A stretch of DNA of 64,000 bases from Liolophura sinensis (taxonomy: Eukaryota > Mollusca > Polyplacophora > Chitonida > Chitonidae), in contig NC_088298.1 in NCBI RefSeq assembly GCF_032854445.1, positions 14,621,504-14,685,503 on the forward strand, written 5' to 3'. This document shows, piece by piece, positions 32,881 to 45,360 of the stretch. The translations under genes and the position numbers were made by a program. Each line of letters starts with the position of its first letter. The first letter of the stretch is position 1. Under the pieces are notes generated by a model. That model saw only the letters and a program-made list of their open reading frames with translations. It searched no databases and had not been told where the DNA came from.

Positions 32881-35800
32881 TCGTTAAGCAAAAATTTTAT
32901 AATTAAATAATTATATTTTTCTGATGACTTTAAATATGCGTCGTTATGTCACGAACCGGTGAAATTGAGTTGAAGCAGAATTGTATGCAAAGGAAATGGA
33001 AGTTGTCTGTGTTGGTTATACACTTTACTGGTGTTTGCATGGGAGTGGAATTACCCGTCATGTAGTCTGTAGACAACAACATATGGCCACCAAGCTTTCA
33101 CCCCCCCCCCCCCCCCGTCCCCCAAGGCGATCCCCGCCATGATCGTAATACAAAACAGCACAAACAAAGCCAGGCAGTGTGAGTTATTGACTGTGGTAAA
33201 CCAACAAACTTAGTCTTTCCGGTTTGGGGTGACTTTAGGCGTTTTATAATCTCTTACACCCCTCCCCCTCCTACCTACACAAACTTGTTTCTGTCTGGCG
33301 AAATAAAAATGAAACGATAAAAAAAGTCAGTCCACTTTGTATGATTGGTATACTTGTGTGTTTTGAAGTCTACGAAGAGGCTGCTCATGTACAATTGATG
33401 GCAACTTAAGTCTCTGACAACAAATCCAAACGGCCAACGTAAACAAAGCTCTCGTAATTTTAGCTGGAGGAGGTATTATTAAGTTGCGATGGGTGACAGG
33501 TTACTTGGGAATTCTTGAGGTTCTGGGAACGTTGGGAATGCGTAGGGCGTTGGGAACGAGGTAACATTTCTTATGTGCTGGCCGCGCCGAGTATTGTGGT
33601 ACCCCAGCCGTTTATCTCGCGTTAGCTCATGAGATCCAACATTCAATTAAGTATCGTAGCCAAGCCATTAAAAAGTTTAAAATGTGGTAACAACACTTTG
33701 TGGCCTAAAATCATGATTTACACGCATTTAGACGGGCTGATTGTGTTTTTTACGTGAGCGTTTTAACATTGGAGAACAAGAAAACATATTCCTGTTGCTT
33801 TTTGGAACTCTGATTCTTAGGCTACAAGACTGCCCATAAGTAATGCTAAATGATCTGCCCAACTTTGGGCACATAAACACCCCACATGTGCTTAATTCTG
33901 AGTTATACTGAAATTTTAAATTCAATTCCATCAGTGGATTATTGGACCTGAGGTTTAAATTAAACTTCTGACCACAGTGAAAGCTTGTCGAGACCCAACC
34001 TGACTTGTGCTTTAAGACCTACACATCCTAAAGTCTACCAGTTTTATACATTCGGCAGCGCACGAGACCTTGCCGCTGACGTCACGTTGAGGCTGGCCAC
34101 ATGCGAATCGGACCACACTATCGAGCGATGCGAAAATGTGAACAAATTGAGAACAGAAGATGGAATAATTATGGTTTACTCTGTCTAAGTACTGCACATT
34201 TTGCAGCGAACTGGTTTTGTTTTCTCCCGCAACGTAAGCCATCTGTCTCCCACATTATCCAACCGTTAGAACTCGCGCTTGGGTCATTATTGCGCGAGAG
34301 ACGTGAGGATTTTCGTGTTAAGGGGTTCCCTTCCCCCCACTGCGGTGAGATTCCAGCGGAACTAAACACTGAAAAACATCTCCACTTAAGCATCTTCTCT
34401 GACACACTAAGCTTCTCTACTCGAACTAAAACCACTGTTACATTCTAAGCGTGAGTTACCTCATTTCGGACGTATTACCCGGGTGAAAATCCACTGTCGC
34501 TTTTTTATAGGCCGTTTCCCCCCTATAGGTCCCAACCTCACGGTTTTATTAACACCCACTGTGAGTTAGTCAATAAGTATCTTGATATTTAAATTGCCAC
34601 GGGCTTGAATTTTTTTGCTTTGGGAAAGACTCTGCGTCTATGTGACATTTATGACAAACGTTTGGGCGTATACCTCGTGGTTTCTGCAAATACGGGAATA
34701 AACATGAGTGTTGTCACCCGATGGAGGTTTCTATTTCTGTCAGCCACTGAGGATTTGGAATGGCATGCCGTTAGCCATAATGGAAAAGTCTCGACCGGAA
34801 AAGCAAACCAAGTGGCACCAAACATTTTTTTTATCATTTTTATCCAGCGAGAATAATGCAGGAATATGTATAATTTTTTCCCATGAACAAATCAATCAGG
34901 TTATTTTTCAGTCAAACACTCCATCAATCAAGCCCTGTATCAATTACATGTATCTAATAACTAAACCACATATTCGTTGCGATTTAAATTCCACAGAACT
35001 GAAAGGTAGGTAACAAAATGTACAAATCATTCAAAACACCAACTATTTATTAATATTTAAGTTTATGTATCTTTCCTTTACGTTTGTGTGGAGAAAATAG
35101 AAAAGTATTGATTGCTTTCACATGAATCAGTCCTTGATTCTAGAAATTATATTTAGATGTGTAGAATGTCATTCTACCTAGAGTTATATTTCGTCAAATT
35201 GGTTTTAAACAACGTACGTGTACATAACGCTGGACAACATTTGTGATCATACACGCAGGTAGTGTAGCCCGAAGATAAGTAGAATCCAGTGATTTCATCG
35301 CCCGATTTCCTCCTTGTTGATGTTGCAGTGTAGAGGAGCTCCGTTACCAGACAACACACTGAACGTTAGGTGACGAGACACAGTATGGAATTTTGTGAGA
35401 CTAACAGCTATAAACACATAATTTGATGAGCGCTTGAAAATTTGGCTGCGTTAGTGGTTGTGAACGGCTGAACTTGCCATCACCCCAACTCCTTCCGTGT
35501 TTCCTCTTTTCTTGCAGACACTTCTGAATCTGCCACATGTTTTTCCTTTACTGTTATTTGGGTTGCCGGTACATTTCTTTTTGTTTTCTTTGTCTAGCCA
35601 TATTTCAGTGTTATCTACGTTATGTATTTTGAGCCAGTCTCTTGCGTACGCCTTTTGTTTGGTTAAGGTGTTGAGAATAACAAAATCTGCTTGCCAAATG
35701 CAACACAATCGTAAACTATCCACGGAACTGTTTTGCTTGCCTCAACCCAAGTTAATTTATTTCTACTCGCCTGACGCAAGGAGGTTTCGCTCCCTCTTCC

Positions 35801-37888
35801 GGGGCTGACAGCAAGTTCGGTTTTTCAGTATGGTCGGAATGTCCCCTTTAACCGGGTACGAATAGTATATGTATGGCGTTTCATGGCGGAGCACACTGAC
35901 GTTTACTTGTCGCTCACATTCTTACATAAATTTTTAACCGAGTAATCGAAAACATATATGGGCCCCATAGGTATATGCCCACATGAAGAAAGCAGCTTCC
36001 GTTTGTGTTAACCGCATGTGGGCTCCCATCTTTGAAGTTTCGAGTTCAAAAATGTCTCCTGTAAATTTGTTTTTTCTTCATTGACGAATTGTCCTTTCAA
36101 TTTGACAATCATCGTTTAACTTATGTTTCTTTAAGGCCCTGGAAGCTAATAACCTGGCTTCGCAGAGGTACCAATGTATCGGGAATATAAAGTCGACCAT
36201 ATAAACAAGTTAGTTTTGCGTATTATGCACGTCATTACCGGCAATTAGAGTTTTGCTTATGCTACAATGCTCATGAGATGTCATTGGAGAATTAATTAAG
36301 TTTGACAGTGTAAGAAATCGTGACCCAGAGTGCAGAAATGTGCTGTACGAGAGTAGCATTGAAGGCAAAGCGTATACTTCGCGTCCTAAGCGTGGTGATA
36401 CGGTTCGCATGTGTTTATTTTTTTAAGGTTACCGGTAACGTTAAGCAGCAGAAAAAAAGGATTTATATATATTGGTATCAGACATATCATATTCATATGT
36501 TCTCGTCCCATTTAACGCTATCAAGGCATTTTCAGTGTGCAGTGGATAGATATCGGTGTAAATCTATGGTCGAAACAGAGCCGTCAACCAAAATGAACGT
36601 TGCAGGTCAACAATTGCAAGGCCCTTTCCCAAAATGACGTTCAACACAAACCACCATAGAACTGAGAGAATATATATAAAGTACGAAAATAGGATGAAAT
36701 TATTCAAATAGAAGCAGTCAGCAGTTTCTAGTGATGATTGGAAGATGCAAGGAATGTTCTTGACGAATGAATGAAGTAGGTATCCAAACTGTGTACCAAG
36801 GTGAGCGTTTATATTTGGCAACTGTTCATGTATCCATCATGGCGATCTAATACAACGCTGTGAATATACTGCCCCTATCCCTAGGTTAAGCGGAATTCAT
36901 CATTTTTCACACATGCTCTTTAAAGCTATCCTGACATTCTCAGTTTTGGATGGTGATATATTGGTTTATAAGAACTTAAGGTCCAAAATACCGACAGTGT
37001 TCTGAGCTAAGATAAGCCTACAAAACTTCAACGTCCATATCCTCTTGGCCGGGCTATACCGGTCTATCGTTAACGGCGTTCCACTTATCGCCCTTGGAAG
37101 CGAGTAGCGTACGTCTAACTGTTACAGTAGACTAAACCATAGTATCTATGGCCGGTGCTTATACATTCCTGTCTGCTACTAGAAATACCTGCGTCGTCCT
37201 TGAGGCCCTGGCATCGCGATAGACCTTGTTTTGACAAGGTGTGCATTGCTGTTATCGCCTCACACCTATCTCTTCTAATCAAACGCTGTGAGTAACAGGG
37301 TTAACTTGACTGCTCACACTATCAGCGTCTTTCATACGCATTCCATTCTATACAAGAAAGAGTATTTATAATCTCTGACTAGGAGTTCGAGTAATGTTTT
37401 TTTATTTCTTTTTTGTTCGATCAATGATGTTATGAAAAACTTCCTACCGTCGTTGTATACATTTATTGCCTTATATGATATAGGGGTAGCAAAGGCTCTT
37501 GCTTGCGGAGTGATGTAGAGAGTGTTGCTACAAGCTTACCTGTATACTTACCCTAATCCGCTACGGGGGTGTCTTTATTTGCAGTGGCTGCGAGCTTGCC
37601 CATGTTTTAGTGATTTTTTACGGAGCACCCGATTTCCATTTGATTTTCACTCCAGGTGAAAAACAGCTAATATAAAGCCAAAGAAAATCAAGTATAAAGT
37701 TGAATTGTACGGTGGAAAAGACTTTAGTTGGCATTGACGTCACAAATACCGTTTTCAATATTTCATTTTTGTTCTTGAAATTAGTTTTAAAAAATTATAA
37801 AAAAAATTTTGATTCATGTGTGGTTTTCAACAACGTTTCCATAATAGAGGATTACTAATTTTTAAGTATTCAGGTCACATATATAAAC
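32881..37888. other. Long stretch with no confident gene
   Basis: Holds a C17 run near 33101-33117, single CRE octamers at 34077 and 37735, and the weak coding candidate at 35451-35723. Around 34000-34450 base composition is less AT-rich and both strands are open in places, which may mark decayed coding sequence or a promoter. No domain was recognised. Confidence 0.45.
35451..35723 (-). CDS. Candidate coding fragment, Lys/Asn-rich, unrecognised
   Basis: An open frame on the minus strand with a protein-like central stretch (AYARDWLKIHNVDNTEIWL, then DKENKKKCTGNPNNSKGK and CGRFRSVCKKRG). It does not start with a well-supported ATG. Splice signals at its edges are weak. It could be a relic of a transposable element or a chance frame. 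Confidence 0.2.
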   Translation of the reverse strand: MDSLRLCCIWQADFVILNTLTKQKAYARDWLKIHNVDNTEIWLDKENKKKCTGNPNNSKGKTCGRFRSVCKKRGNTEGVGVMASSAVHNH

Positions 37889-37890
37889 TA

Positions 37891-37910
37891 GTGCTCAAAA
37901 GAAAGTATAC
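37891..37910 (+). repeat. Left terminal inverted repeat of the Tc1/mariner element
   Basis: It begins GTGCTCAAAAG directly after the TA at 37889-37890. It pairs without mismatch with 39399-39418. Confidence 0.93.
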
Positions 37911-38139
37911 AGCTGTTTGATCAGACATCAAATAAAAACGGAAAGAAATATATTTGAAATTATTTTTAATTCCATAAGAATATTCCATTTCACCTGAAAC
38001 GTCCATACATACAGTTCATTAAATGGTGAAGGTTTGGTTTGATGGTCAGTCAAAGAGATGTGGTGTCAACAGAACATTTACACATTTGCAAAATTCAAAT
38101 GAAACATTTTTCCCTCTGGAAATGTCATTCAAATCATGC

Positions 38140-39150
38140 TCAGTAGCGAGTGTGGCCTCCATTAGCATTGATGCGGGCCACAACACGTCGCCGCATTGAT
38201 GACGTCAGGCGTCGAATGACGTTAGGTGTGATTGGTTGCCATTCTTGTTGGAGACACTCTTCCAGCTGTTGAACGGTCACAGGTGGCACTGGCAGTCTTC
38301 TGACTTGTCTGCCCAGGTGGTCCCACAAGTGCTCAATTGGATTGAGGTCGGGTGAACATGCCGGCCATGGTAAGAGATCGATGTTGGCGTTCTGTAGAAA
38401 GTTGTTCGTCAATCTGGCAGTATGAGGTCTTGCATTATCATGCTGGTACAAAATTCGTCTTTGCTGTTGGTGGATGAATGGCACTACAACCGGTCGTAAA
38501 ACTTCATCCGTGTATCTGCGAGCATTGAGGTTCCCATGAATCACCACCAGCCTCGTCTTCAGATCGCCGCAGATGCCTCCCCACACCATCACACTACCAC
38601 CTCCAAACGCTCGAACTTGCTGAACGCAATTTGGCACCAAACGTTCTCCTACACGCCTGTATACCCTAGCCCGACCGTCATTTTTGTACACGCAAAACTT
38701 GCTCTCGTCGGAGAACATTACCCGTGCCCATTCACGCCTCTGCCAGCGTAGAACGCGCCTGGCCCATATCAGCCGACGACGTTGATTTTGAGGCGTCAGA
38801 TAAACTCCACAATACGGTCGACGTGCCCTAATACCGTGTTGACGTAGTCGACGGTAGACTGTGTGTCGACTAATCGGGTGCCCTAGTGCCGTCGCCGCCG
38901 TTGACGTTGCCGTTACGTTCCTATTGCGGAGGTGAATGGTCCGGATGTGTCGATCTTCAGCGGGGGTGGTGACGCGTGGTCGACCGCTCCTAGACCTGTC
39001 GGATGTAACGCCTGTCTGCCGGAGTCGCTGCATAAGTCTGACGATAGTTGCTCTTGTGCAACCAAAGGTTCTGGCAACGGCGGCATTGGTCGCTCCTTGC
39101 TGGGCCATGGCGACAGCTCTCTCTCGCTCAACTTGGCTCAAACGTGGCAT
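38140..39150 (-). CDS. Tc1/mariner-type DD34E transposase, apparently intact
   Basis: This 336-aa protein cuts and pastes its own element at TA dinucleotides in the nucleus. The N-terminal part (about residues 1-110) has two helix-turn-helix-like segments separated by a GRPR motif at residues 56-59, the usual paired-like DNA-binding region of Tc1 proteins. The catalytic domain carries D148 (in FSDES), D238 (in QHDNARPHTA) and E273 (in SPDLNPIEHLWD). There are 34 residues between the second D and the E, which gives the DD34E signature. The W-rich GGGSVMVWGG block lies between the first two. The length matches the family's usual 330-350 aa, and no stop or frameshift is present. The ATG at 39150 is followed by a typical MPRLSQVERE start. 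The gene sits between perfect inverted repeats. It is the only clear protein gene in the window. Whether it is expressed cannot be told from the sequence. Confidence 0.96.
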   Translation of the reverse strand: MPRLSQVERERAVAMAQQGATNAAVARTFGCTRATIVRLMQRLRQTGVTSDRSRSGRPRVTTPAEDRHIRTIHLRNRNVTATSTAATALGHPISRHTVYRRLRQHGIRARRPYCGVYLTPQNQRRRLIWARRVLRWQRREWARVMFSDESKFCVYKNDGRARVYRRVGERLVPNCVQQVRAFGGGSVMVWGGICGDLKTRLVVIHGNLNARRYTDEVLRPVVVPFIHQQQRRILYQHDNARPHTARLTNNFLQNANIDLLPWPACSPDLNPIEHLWDHLGRQVRRLPVPPVTVQQLEECLQQEWQPITPNVIRRLTSSMRRRVVARINANGGHTRY

Positions 39151-39398
39151 ACCTCTGGTGTTTTTCTGACTGTGTTCCTAACGTTTCCCGTCGACTCATT
39201 TATACTGCCAAAATGCACGTTCATGTCGTGTTACACGTGGAAGGGCCATTTTTCGATTTTATGCTAAGTTTAGGCAAATCTTGCTTTGTTGGGCCAGTTT
39301 GTTCCCTGGATGGATCGACGTTTACACGGGTAATAGGGCTCATCATGGATAATTTCTCAATTTTTTACTTTGCGCGATTTTTATGTATTTGTTTTGGT

Positions 39399-39418
39399 GT
39401 ATACTTTCTTTTGAGCAC
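39399..39418 (-). repeat. Right terminal inverted repeat of the Tc1/mariner element
   Basis: It is the exact reverse complement of 37891-37910, followed by TA at 39419-39420. Confidence 0.93.
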
Positions 39419-39420
39419 TA

Positions 39421-41389
39421 GTATATTTGAAGTACCAGTCTTGACCTTCAGGTTTTACATCGCCAATGTTCTTTAGCTTATACACATGTGTACCAAACTT
39501 TCTTATAAACAAACTCCGCTCCAACGGCTGGAATTTCAAAGCATTGCTGGTGACCAGTACAATGTTTCCATCAAACTCTGGAATTTGTTTGCAAACATTC
39601 TTCACGACTAGTAAGAAAATAACCACATCACTGCTCTTTCTGACTCGACTTGACGGGCCATGCTTTGACTGGACGCGGACGAATAGCATTCTTTCACACC
39701 TGCCCAGTTTAATTAGCTCCCACAGCTAAGCGCTTTTATCGCCTTGGGCTGAGAGATCGCCCTTCCACTAAGACGGTTAATCGTACACTAGCCAGACAAA
39801 CACGAGTTTTCTTCACCAGTGTGAGCACACTATTGGAAAGTTTCAGTCTGGATTTGGATTGGAGTGGATCTGGCCCTGTCTTCTTAGATTATACTCTCTA
39901 ACACATGAGTAGCCTAGACATTTCTTCTGCCTATAATTAGCGATATTCGGCTTCTGCGCAATTCTCGTGAGAGCCAAGGGATTTTTCGAGGATTGGTAAC
40001 ACATTGCCGAAGACCCGCCATTCTGCACTGGGACTGCACGGATGACAGTTCCACCTTTTCGTTTTTATTTACTTTCACGCTTACCTACCGGCGCATTTCG
40101 GCATTAAATTTAATTGGCTCTTCTTTGTACACACACATGGAAGGAAACGGATGACTTATGCTCCGTTATCAGTTCATAACTAGTAATTACAATTGTGTCA
40201 AACAGTCTGTTACGTATATTAGCAAAATCCCGCGGTCTTCGCGAGATTCTGTGGGATCTGAATGCAAGGCCTCAAACAAACATTTGTATGTGATACATCA
40301 TTGAAGTTGATCCGGGTTTTACATTGACTTGTCTGATTCAATTACTACATCACCAGCCTGGATCAACTTCGACCGTTTCGTATCCATTGCACCAGCCCAT
40401 ACAACCATAATTGTGCGTGGATTTCACGAAAATAGCTACGGACTGTGGTTATGGCAATATACTGTCAAGTTGCATTTTGCCTACATGTCTTATCTCTACT
40501 AACTGTGTGACTGCTTGCATTCAACCCTTGCTGCCTGCATAGTGAAGCATCAAGAAACGATTTGTTTAGTATTTCGTAAATTTGTAAGTGGTCCGTAATA
40601 TAGATTTACTAATGTAATATACTGGTTTGTAGTTGCGAAGCAATGATCTATTTAGCGGTACATGTAATAGAAAAAATATTGTTTTATCCCATATACTAAA
40701 AAGGCAGCAAATGAAAGCAATCGGGAGATTTTGTATTGCGATGTTCCAAAGGGCAAATGAATTTACTTTGCTTTTTAAACTCCTATTAATACAGAATTTG
40801 TAGATTTTGTAGAACTATGTGCAAAGCGATGCCAAATTTTATTTTAAAAAATCGCGATTTTTTTTTTACAACGAAACATGTCATTTTTAGAGTATTGTGT
40901 CTAGTGACATGAAAGGTCTTTTCTATAATGTCCTTTGCATAAGGGGGGCTGATACACAGTGAACCGTTGCTCATTGCCTAGCTCTCTATAGTTGTATATC
41001 TATCCTCGCCAGAGGATCTCCAGAAGCTGATATACCACCATATGGTCGACATTCATTGCGCCAGTTCCCAGTGTTATTGTTAGACTAGTGATTTGCAAAT
41101 TGCCCAAAGGATGCTCGCTGTAATTCTAACGGGCACATAGACCGCCAGACGGCTGGTAACTTCTCCCAGAGAAGGGCGAGCAGGTCTTAAGGCAATAAGC
41201 AGAAGGAGATATACTGCTTCCTTTAGCAGGTTCCTCTAACCTCAGCCCAGTCACGGCAACCTCTACACGGACGGAAGGGTCTTAATAAGGCCAGGAAGGC
41301 TGTAAACCTCAGCTATTCAGTCCTTGTGTTAAGGGTACAACGTTTCCATACTAACGCCAAGAGACGGCCAAGAGGCGGTTAAGATGTTT
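39421..41389. other. No gene recognised
   Basis: Right flank of the transposon. Contains the inverted repeat at 40303-40370. No supported exon. Confidence 0.5.
40303..40370. other. Inverted repeat with 11-bp arms
   Basis: GAAGTTGATCC (40303-40313) and GGATCAACTTC (40360-40370) pair perfectly over a 46-bp loop. No T run follows, and no function is assigned. Confidence 0.6.
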
Positions 41390-41525
41390 GGGGTAGGGGG
41401 TCCTGTAATTTGTATTTTAGCATTTACGTGAACAATTAGAATAAATCCATTATTTAAATTAACAAGAGGCCGTATTTCACCGGTTACTAGTGACCATTTG
41501 TGAATTAGCACACTGTCGTCACTGC
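41390..41525 (+). repeat. Dispersed repeat family F, copy 1
   Basis: It shares GTAGGGGG, GCATTTACGTGAACAATTAG, AATAAA, TTGACAAGAGGCCGT-type and GTGACCATTTG segments, in the same order and spacing, with 54484-54620. Class unknown. Confidence 0.6.
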
Positions 41526-42033
41526 TGTGGTTTTACTCTCTATTCTATAAGTCTTTTATTATATTTGTTTGTATGGTGTTTAAAGCCGTACTTTTCGTAA
41601 TATTTCATTGACATCACCGCGGTCAGAAGTATATGAGTAAGAGAATAATTAGGAAATAGGACGTGGTGTTAGTTAAGTACTAAGTACTAAGAAACTTGAC
41701 CCTAGGAATAACCCTAATAACATAACGTAATATCACCCGGAACATGCCTTCGGAATCATGATATTTTAGACTTAAATCTGATTTAGTCAACTTCAAAAAC
41801 AGTTTACTGCATTAAAATTGGTTACTTGCTTTAGGGATTTTTGTTTTAATGCATTAGAGTTGTCTTGTATATTCGTGACAGGATTGAAAATTGGCGTTTA
41901 CCTTCAAATATAGCTTTATGGGTAGCCTATTACCGCAAGTCCAGTCTAATTAAAATTACAATGATCGTGATCCCAGGGCCCAGGAACCTGGACAACGACA
42001 AAACGTTATGTGAGCAGTCAATCGTATCAGTTT

Positions 42034-42208
42034 TGATTTATTTGATTGGTGTTTTACGCCGTACTCAAGAATGTTTCACTTGTACGACGAAGGCCAGTAT
42101 TATGGATGGAGGAAACCGGACAGAGCCAGTTGGAAACCCACAACCGTCTGCAGGTTGCTGGATGACCTTGCCACGTACGACCGGAGAGGAAGCCAGCATA
42201 AGATGAAC
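42034..42208 (-). mobile_element. SINE family A, minus-strand copy lacking the tRNA head
   Basis: It starts with the inverted tail TTATTTGATTGGTGTTTTACGC and ends near AGGAAGCCAGCATAAGATG. The middle matches the family consensus with moderate divergence. Both-strand open frames here are shadows of the SINE. Confidence 0.85.
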
Positions 42209-42753
42209 TTTAGTAGTATTAGAAGCGACCATAATCCTGGCTCTGATGACGCGCCTTGGGAAGATTTCCTGTGTATGTATTCTATATAGAGACATATGTC
42301 GTGTTTTGCATCAACCTTCCGTTATATCCAATATAAAGTCTTGATATCAGAATCGTATCGTGTATAATGTGGTTTGCGAAGTTGCCAACGCCTACATGTT
42401 TATTACCCAAGCCTGGTTCCAGGTTTCTTGGTATTAAAGCATAGCCTGTATAGTTTTGCCCTTGACATTTCCATGAAGAAAGACAAATAATATGTTCCCT
42501 TTTATTAGGATGAATAGACGATTCAAGATGGTTGTAAAACATTTTCCCTAATTAGCAGCTAAATCGAAAAGTTAAAGAGCTACTTTGGTGTCAAAACATC
42601 TGTGTCTTAACCAAGGTGAGTTGATAAAGACTGGGATAGTCTGAATTGCTTTCCCAAATTGTGAAAATATTGCAGCGAAATAAAACCAAAACTGTACGTT
42701 TCGTCAGAGTATGTGGAAACAAAATGTTTCTGTCCCTTCCACTTTGCCTGTTG

Positions 42754-42910
42754 TGACGTCACCCACGAAAACATGACGTCATCCATCGCTGACGTATTTT
42801 CACAAATGACGCTGCCTCTTCAAATGCTCGACGTCATCCCAACATAAATGCCTTACTCAACGTCACATCTGCCTGATTCGACGTCATACACGGAATATTA
42901 TCACGTCACA
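42754..42910. promoter_or_regulatory. Array of CRE and CRE-like ACGTCA motifs
   Basis: Two perfect TGACGTCA octamers (42754-42761 and 42774-42781) are followed by a run of half or near-sites: TGACGTAT near 42790, TGACGC near 42807, CGACGTCA near 42829, AACGTCAC near 42859, CGACGTCA near 42878 and CACGTCAC near 42902. They are spaced about 15-30 bp apart. The context looks like a decayed short tandem repeat whose unit contains the motif. It may be an enhancer, or simply a repeat. No gene with good signals is adjacent. Confidence 0.4.
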
Positions 42911-45138
42911 TCAGGAAAATTTTGCGGACACAGCCCAAGATTTTGTTTTAAGGAATCTTCAGTTATATTGGTTAAATAGTGTTATTCATCAAACTCTAAT
43001 TGAAACATGGTGTTGGGCTTACTCTGTAGGATTTCTTTCACATAATTGTAATATTTCTACGCAATTTGTATTCTGACCAGAGTGGCACTTTAACGATGTT
43101 GATTTGTTTCGTCATTATAGCCGTATAGCATGTGGGCCACTTGGCCTCTGCAAACCTTGCAGCAGAGGTTGTATGTCAGGCTCTGCGGGTACGTTCGTTA
43201 TCACATTGCATGCCATGTTACATAAATCGTGGAGCAGGTGAAAAGGCAAAACAATTGCCATGGAGATTAAGCATAAAAGAAAAAAGAGCACTCCTCTGCA
43301 CGCTTCAAACAATTTTTATCTGTATATACCAATGGAATCGTGGAACACTTTGTCTGTCAGCAAGAATTCGACATGGCTTCTTCATGTGCAATTTAGAAGT
43401 TAAAATCTACAGGCAGTCTGGGTATGTTAAGATTTGGGTTACATTGCCTTTTTTCTTAAACGACGAGCATTTATATGTAGGTAAACATGCAAAACTTATC
43501 TGCCAAAACAAGTAGGGCGTGGTGCCATTGCGCGGAGTGAGATGTTGCAGGTGTACAGCGGTTACATAATGAGTTTTTATTTTTTGGCGCCCTGGTTGGC
43601 TGCAGTTCATTCAACGAAATGTATGAATCCCCACGTGTAATGGTGTATTTGCGGCAATGCCAAGAAATCCCACCAGGGGGCGCTCTATTAACGCCTGCCC
43701 TGGAGACATTCCTCGTCCATTTTTATCCTTCGGCGCCTCTTTGGGTACCTATATGAACTCGGTAAAGGATATTGGGCTGTGGGTACTTAAGATATCTGAT
43801 ACACATCATGATAGCTTCTCCAGTTGAAGTGGCTATATCATTTTATCCATTCTATCTTCCGCTTTTCCGAGGGTTTTATACTTAATTCGAAACGGAGAGA
43901 GAAATATGACTCTTGTGTGAGCCGTTGTAAATCATATCTCGCCAGAAAAAGGTTCCCATAAAAAAGACGAAGATCCATCTTTCTTTTCCTAGCGGACAGC
44001 ATGAGTTAGTCGTTTTTTTGTTTCCATGTTTATTGTCGTTCTTTTTGCTTAATAAAAGCGCAACATACATGTAGAAAGCGTTAATGCTTTCATTCAATGT
44101 GCGAATATATCATGATCAACGCACGTGGAACGCAAAATGAGATATTTAAAGAAATCTGTTGACAAATTGCCTATTGTCATGTCTTGATATTGTCAAGCCT
44201 GCAGCGTTGCTTTATGGTTGACAAACGGTAGGTCAGAAATACCGAAGATGACATCTGTGTTGTGTTGTTGTCATCGGTTTGTTATTCAAGATAAACTGAG
44301 GATCGTTATTAGGTATTTGAAGACGCATCTGACTGTGACGAAGCCAGAAAAGCTGAGGATTTATTGCCGAGAGTGTCAGGAATTACGTTAGGTATGGACG
44401 CCTGTTAAGGCCTTCTAGCCATCTTTCCCTCGTGCGATCACCGAACGACGGGACCAACCGACGGTACAATGATGGTCATAGCCGGCTTTCGTACGTAGTT
44501 AGGAGTTACAGTGTAGTATGTAGGTATGACCATGGTGTATGGTTTTGTTAACTACGACGGGTAAGATTCTGGAGTAGGGAGGAGAAATGAGGGCAAACCG
44601 TTCGTCTTAATCCATCAGAAACCCGAGTAAGACTGTGGCATGTATGGTATGGATTGAGGTGAATGGACCCCCGGGGAACGCCGTATGTTTCAGCTTGTAA
44701 CACAGTAGCGATTGGTAAAACATGCCGTCGTCTGTCAATGGTGCACGCCGCCGACAAGATAGAGTTATGTAAGATGGCGCTGCAGACAACTCGTCTATGA
44801 AGCAAAAGCGATGGAGGTCACAGATCTGGGTAACTTTTCAAGTTTCTTCCTTCGCTGAGCTGTGGGATACCAGTCCCTTCATACAACATCACCCCACCAC
44901 CAGCACCCCCCCCCCCCCCCCAGCACCACCCTCCCCCTAGCACCCCACCCCTTTCCCCCACCAATTCCCTGGGTGACGGACGAAATGTTGGAGCTGTCGT
45001 ATCAGACATTCATGTGCCCATCATCGACCGATGTAAGAAAATTCCCAAACTAATTACAGCGCAAGTCACGAACTGGTCTTGTCCCAAATGTCATCGGTGT
45101 TGTATTCAGGAAGCAAAATTAAACTGGGATTGTGAAAG
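42911..45138. other. No gene recognised
   Basis: The 127-codon frame at 43132-43515 begins with GTG, has no domain and no clear splice sites. The C-rich tract at 44890-44970 is noted separately. Confidence 0.5.
44890..44970 (-). other. C-rich tract, G-quadruplex-capable on the minus strand
   Basis: A C14-type run and several CCCC blocks separated by short A/T linkers. Both-strand proline- or glycine-rich frames across it are artefacts. Confidence 0.65.
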
Positions 45139-45360
45139 CCTTCCACGAAGTGGTTAGCACGTGGAGGCAGTGAGTTCAAGTCCAGCTCGTGCTGGCTTCC
45201 TCTTCAGCCGTACGTGGGAAGGTCTGGCAACAACCTGCGGATGGTCGTGGGTTCCTCTCGGGCTGTGCCCGGTTTCCTCCCACCATGATGCTGGTCGAGG
45301 TTGTATAAGTGAAATATTCTTGAGTACGGCGTAAAACACCAATCAAATAAATAAATAAAT
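45139..45360 (+). mobile_element. SINE family A, most of the element
   Basis: A partial, altered head (CACGAAGTGGTTAGCACG) is followed by the B box GTTCAAGTCC, the body, TTGAGTACGGCGTAAAACACC and (AAAT)n. It lies about 100 bp before the large minisatellite. Confidence 0.87.

Larger units (their letters stand above)
37889..39420 (-). mobile_element. Complete Tc1/mariner DNA transposon with perfect TIRs and TA target sites
   Basis: The two ends are perfect inverted repeats: 37888-37910 and 39399-39421 match over 23 bp, with the core GTGCTCAAAAGAAAGTATAC. A TA lies at each outer edge (37889-37890 and 39419-39420), the expected target duplication, so the element proper is 37891-39418 (1528 bp). 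It encodes the intact transposase on the minus strand. The short single TIRs and total size fit a simple Tc1-like element. Undamaged ends plus an undamaged gene suggest recent insertion, which is inference. No second copy is seen in this window. Confidence 0.95.

Noticed and set aside
38536-38751. Plus-strand frames inside the transposon (also 38932-39476)
   Set aside because: They are opposite-strand shadows of the transposase, with no start or domain support.
43132-43515. 127-codon plus-strand frame
   Set aside because: It starts with GTG, has no recognisable domain and no matching splice signals.
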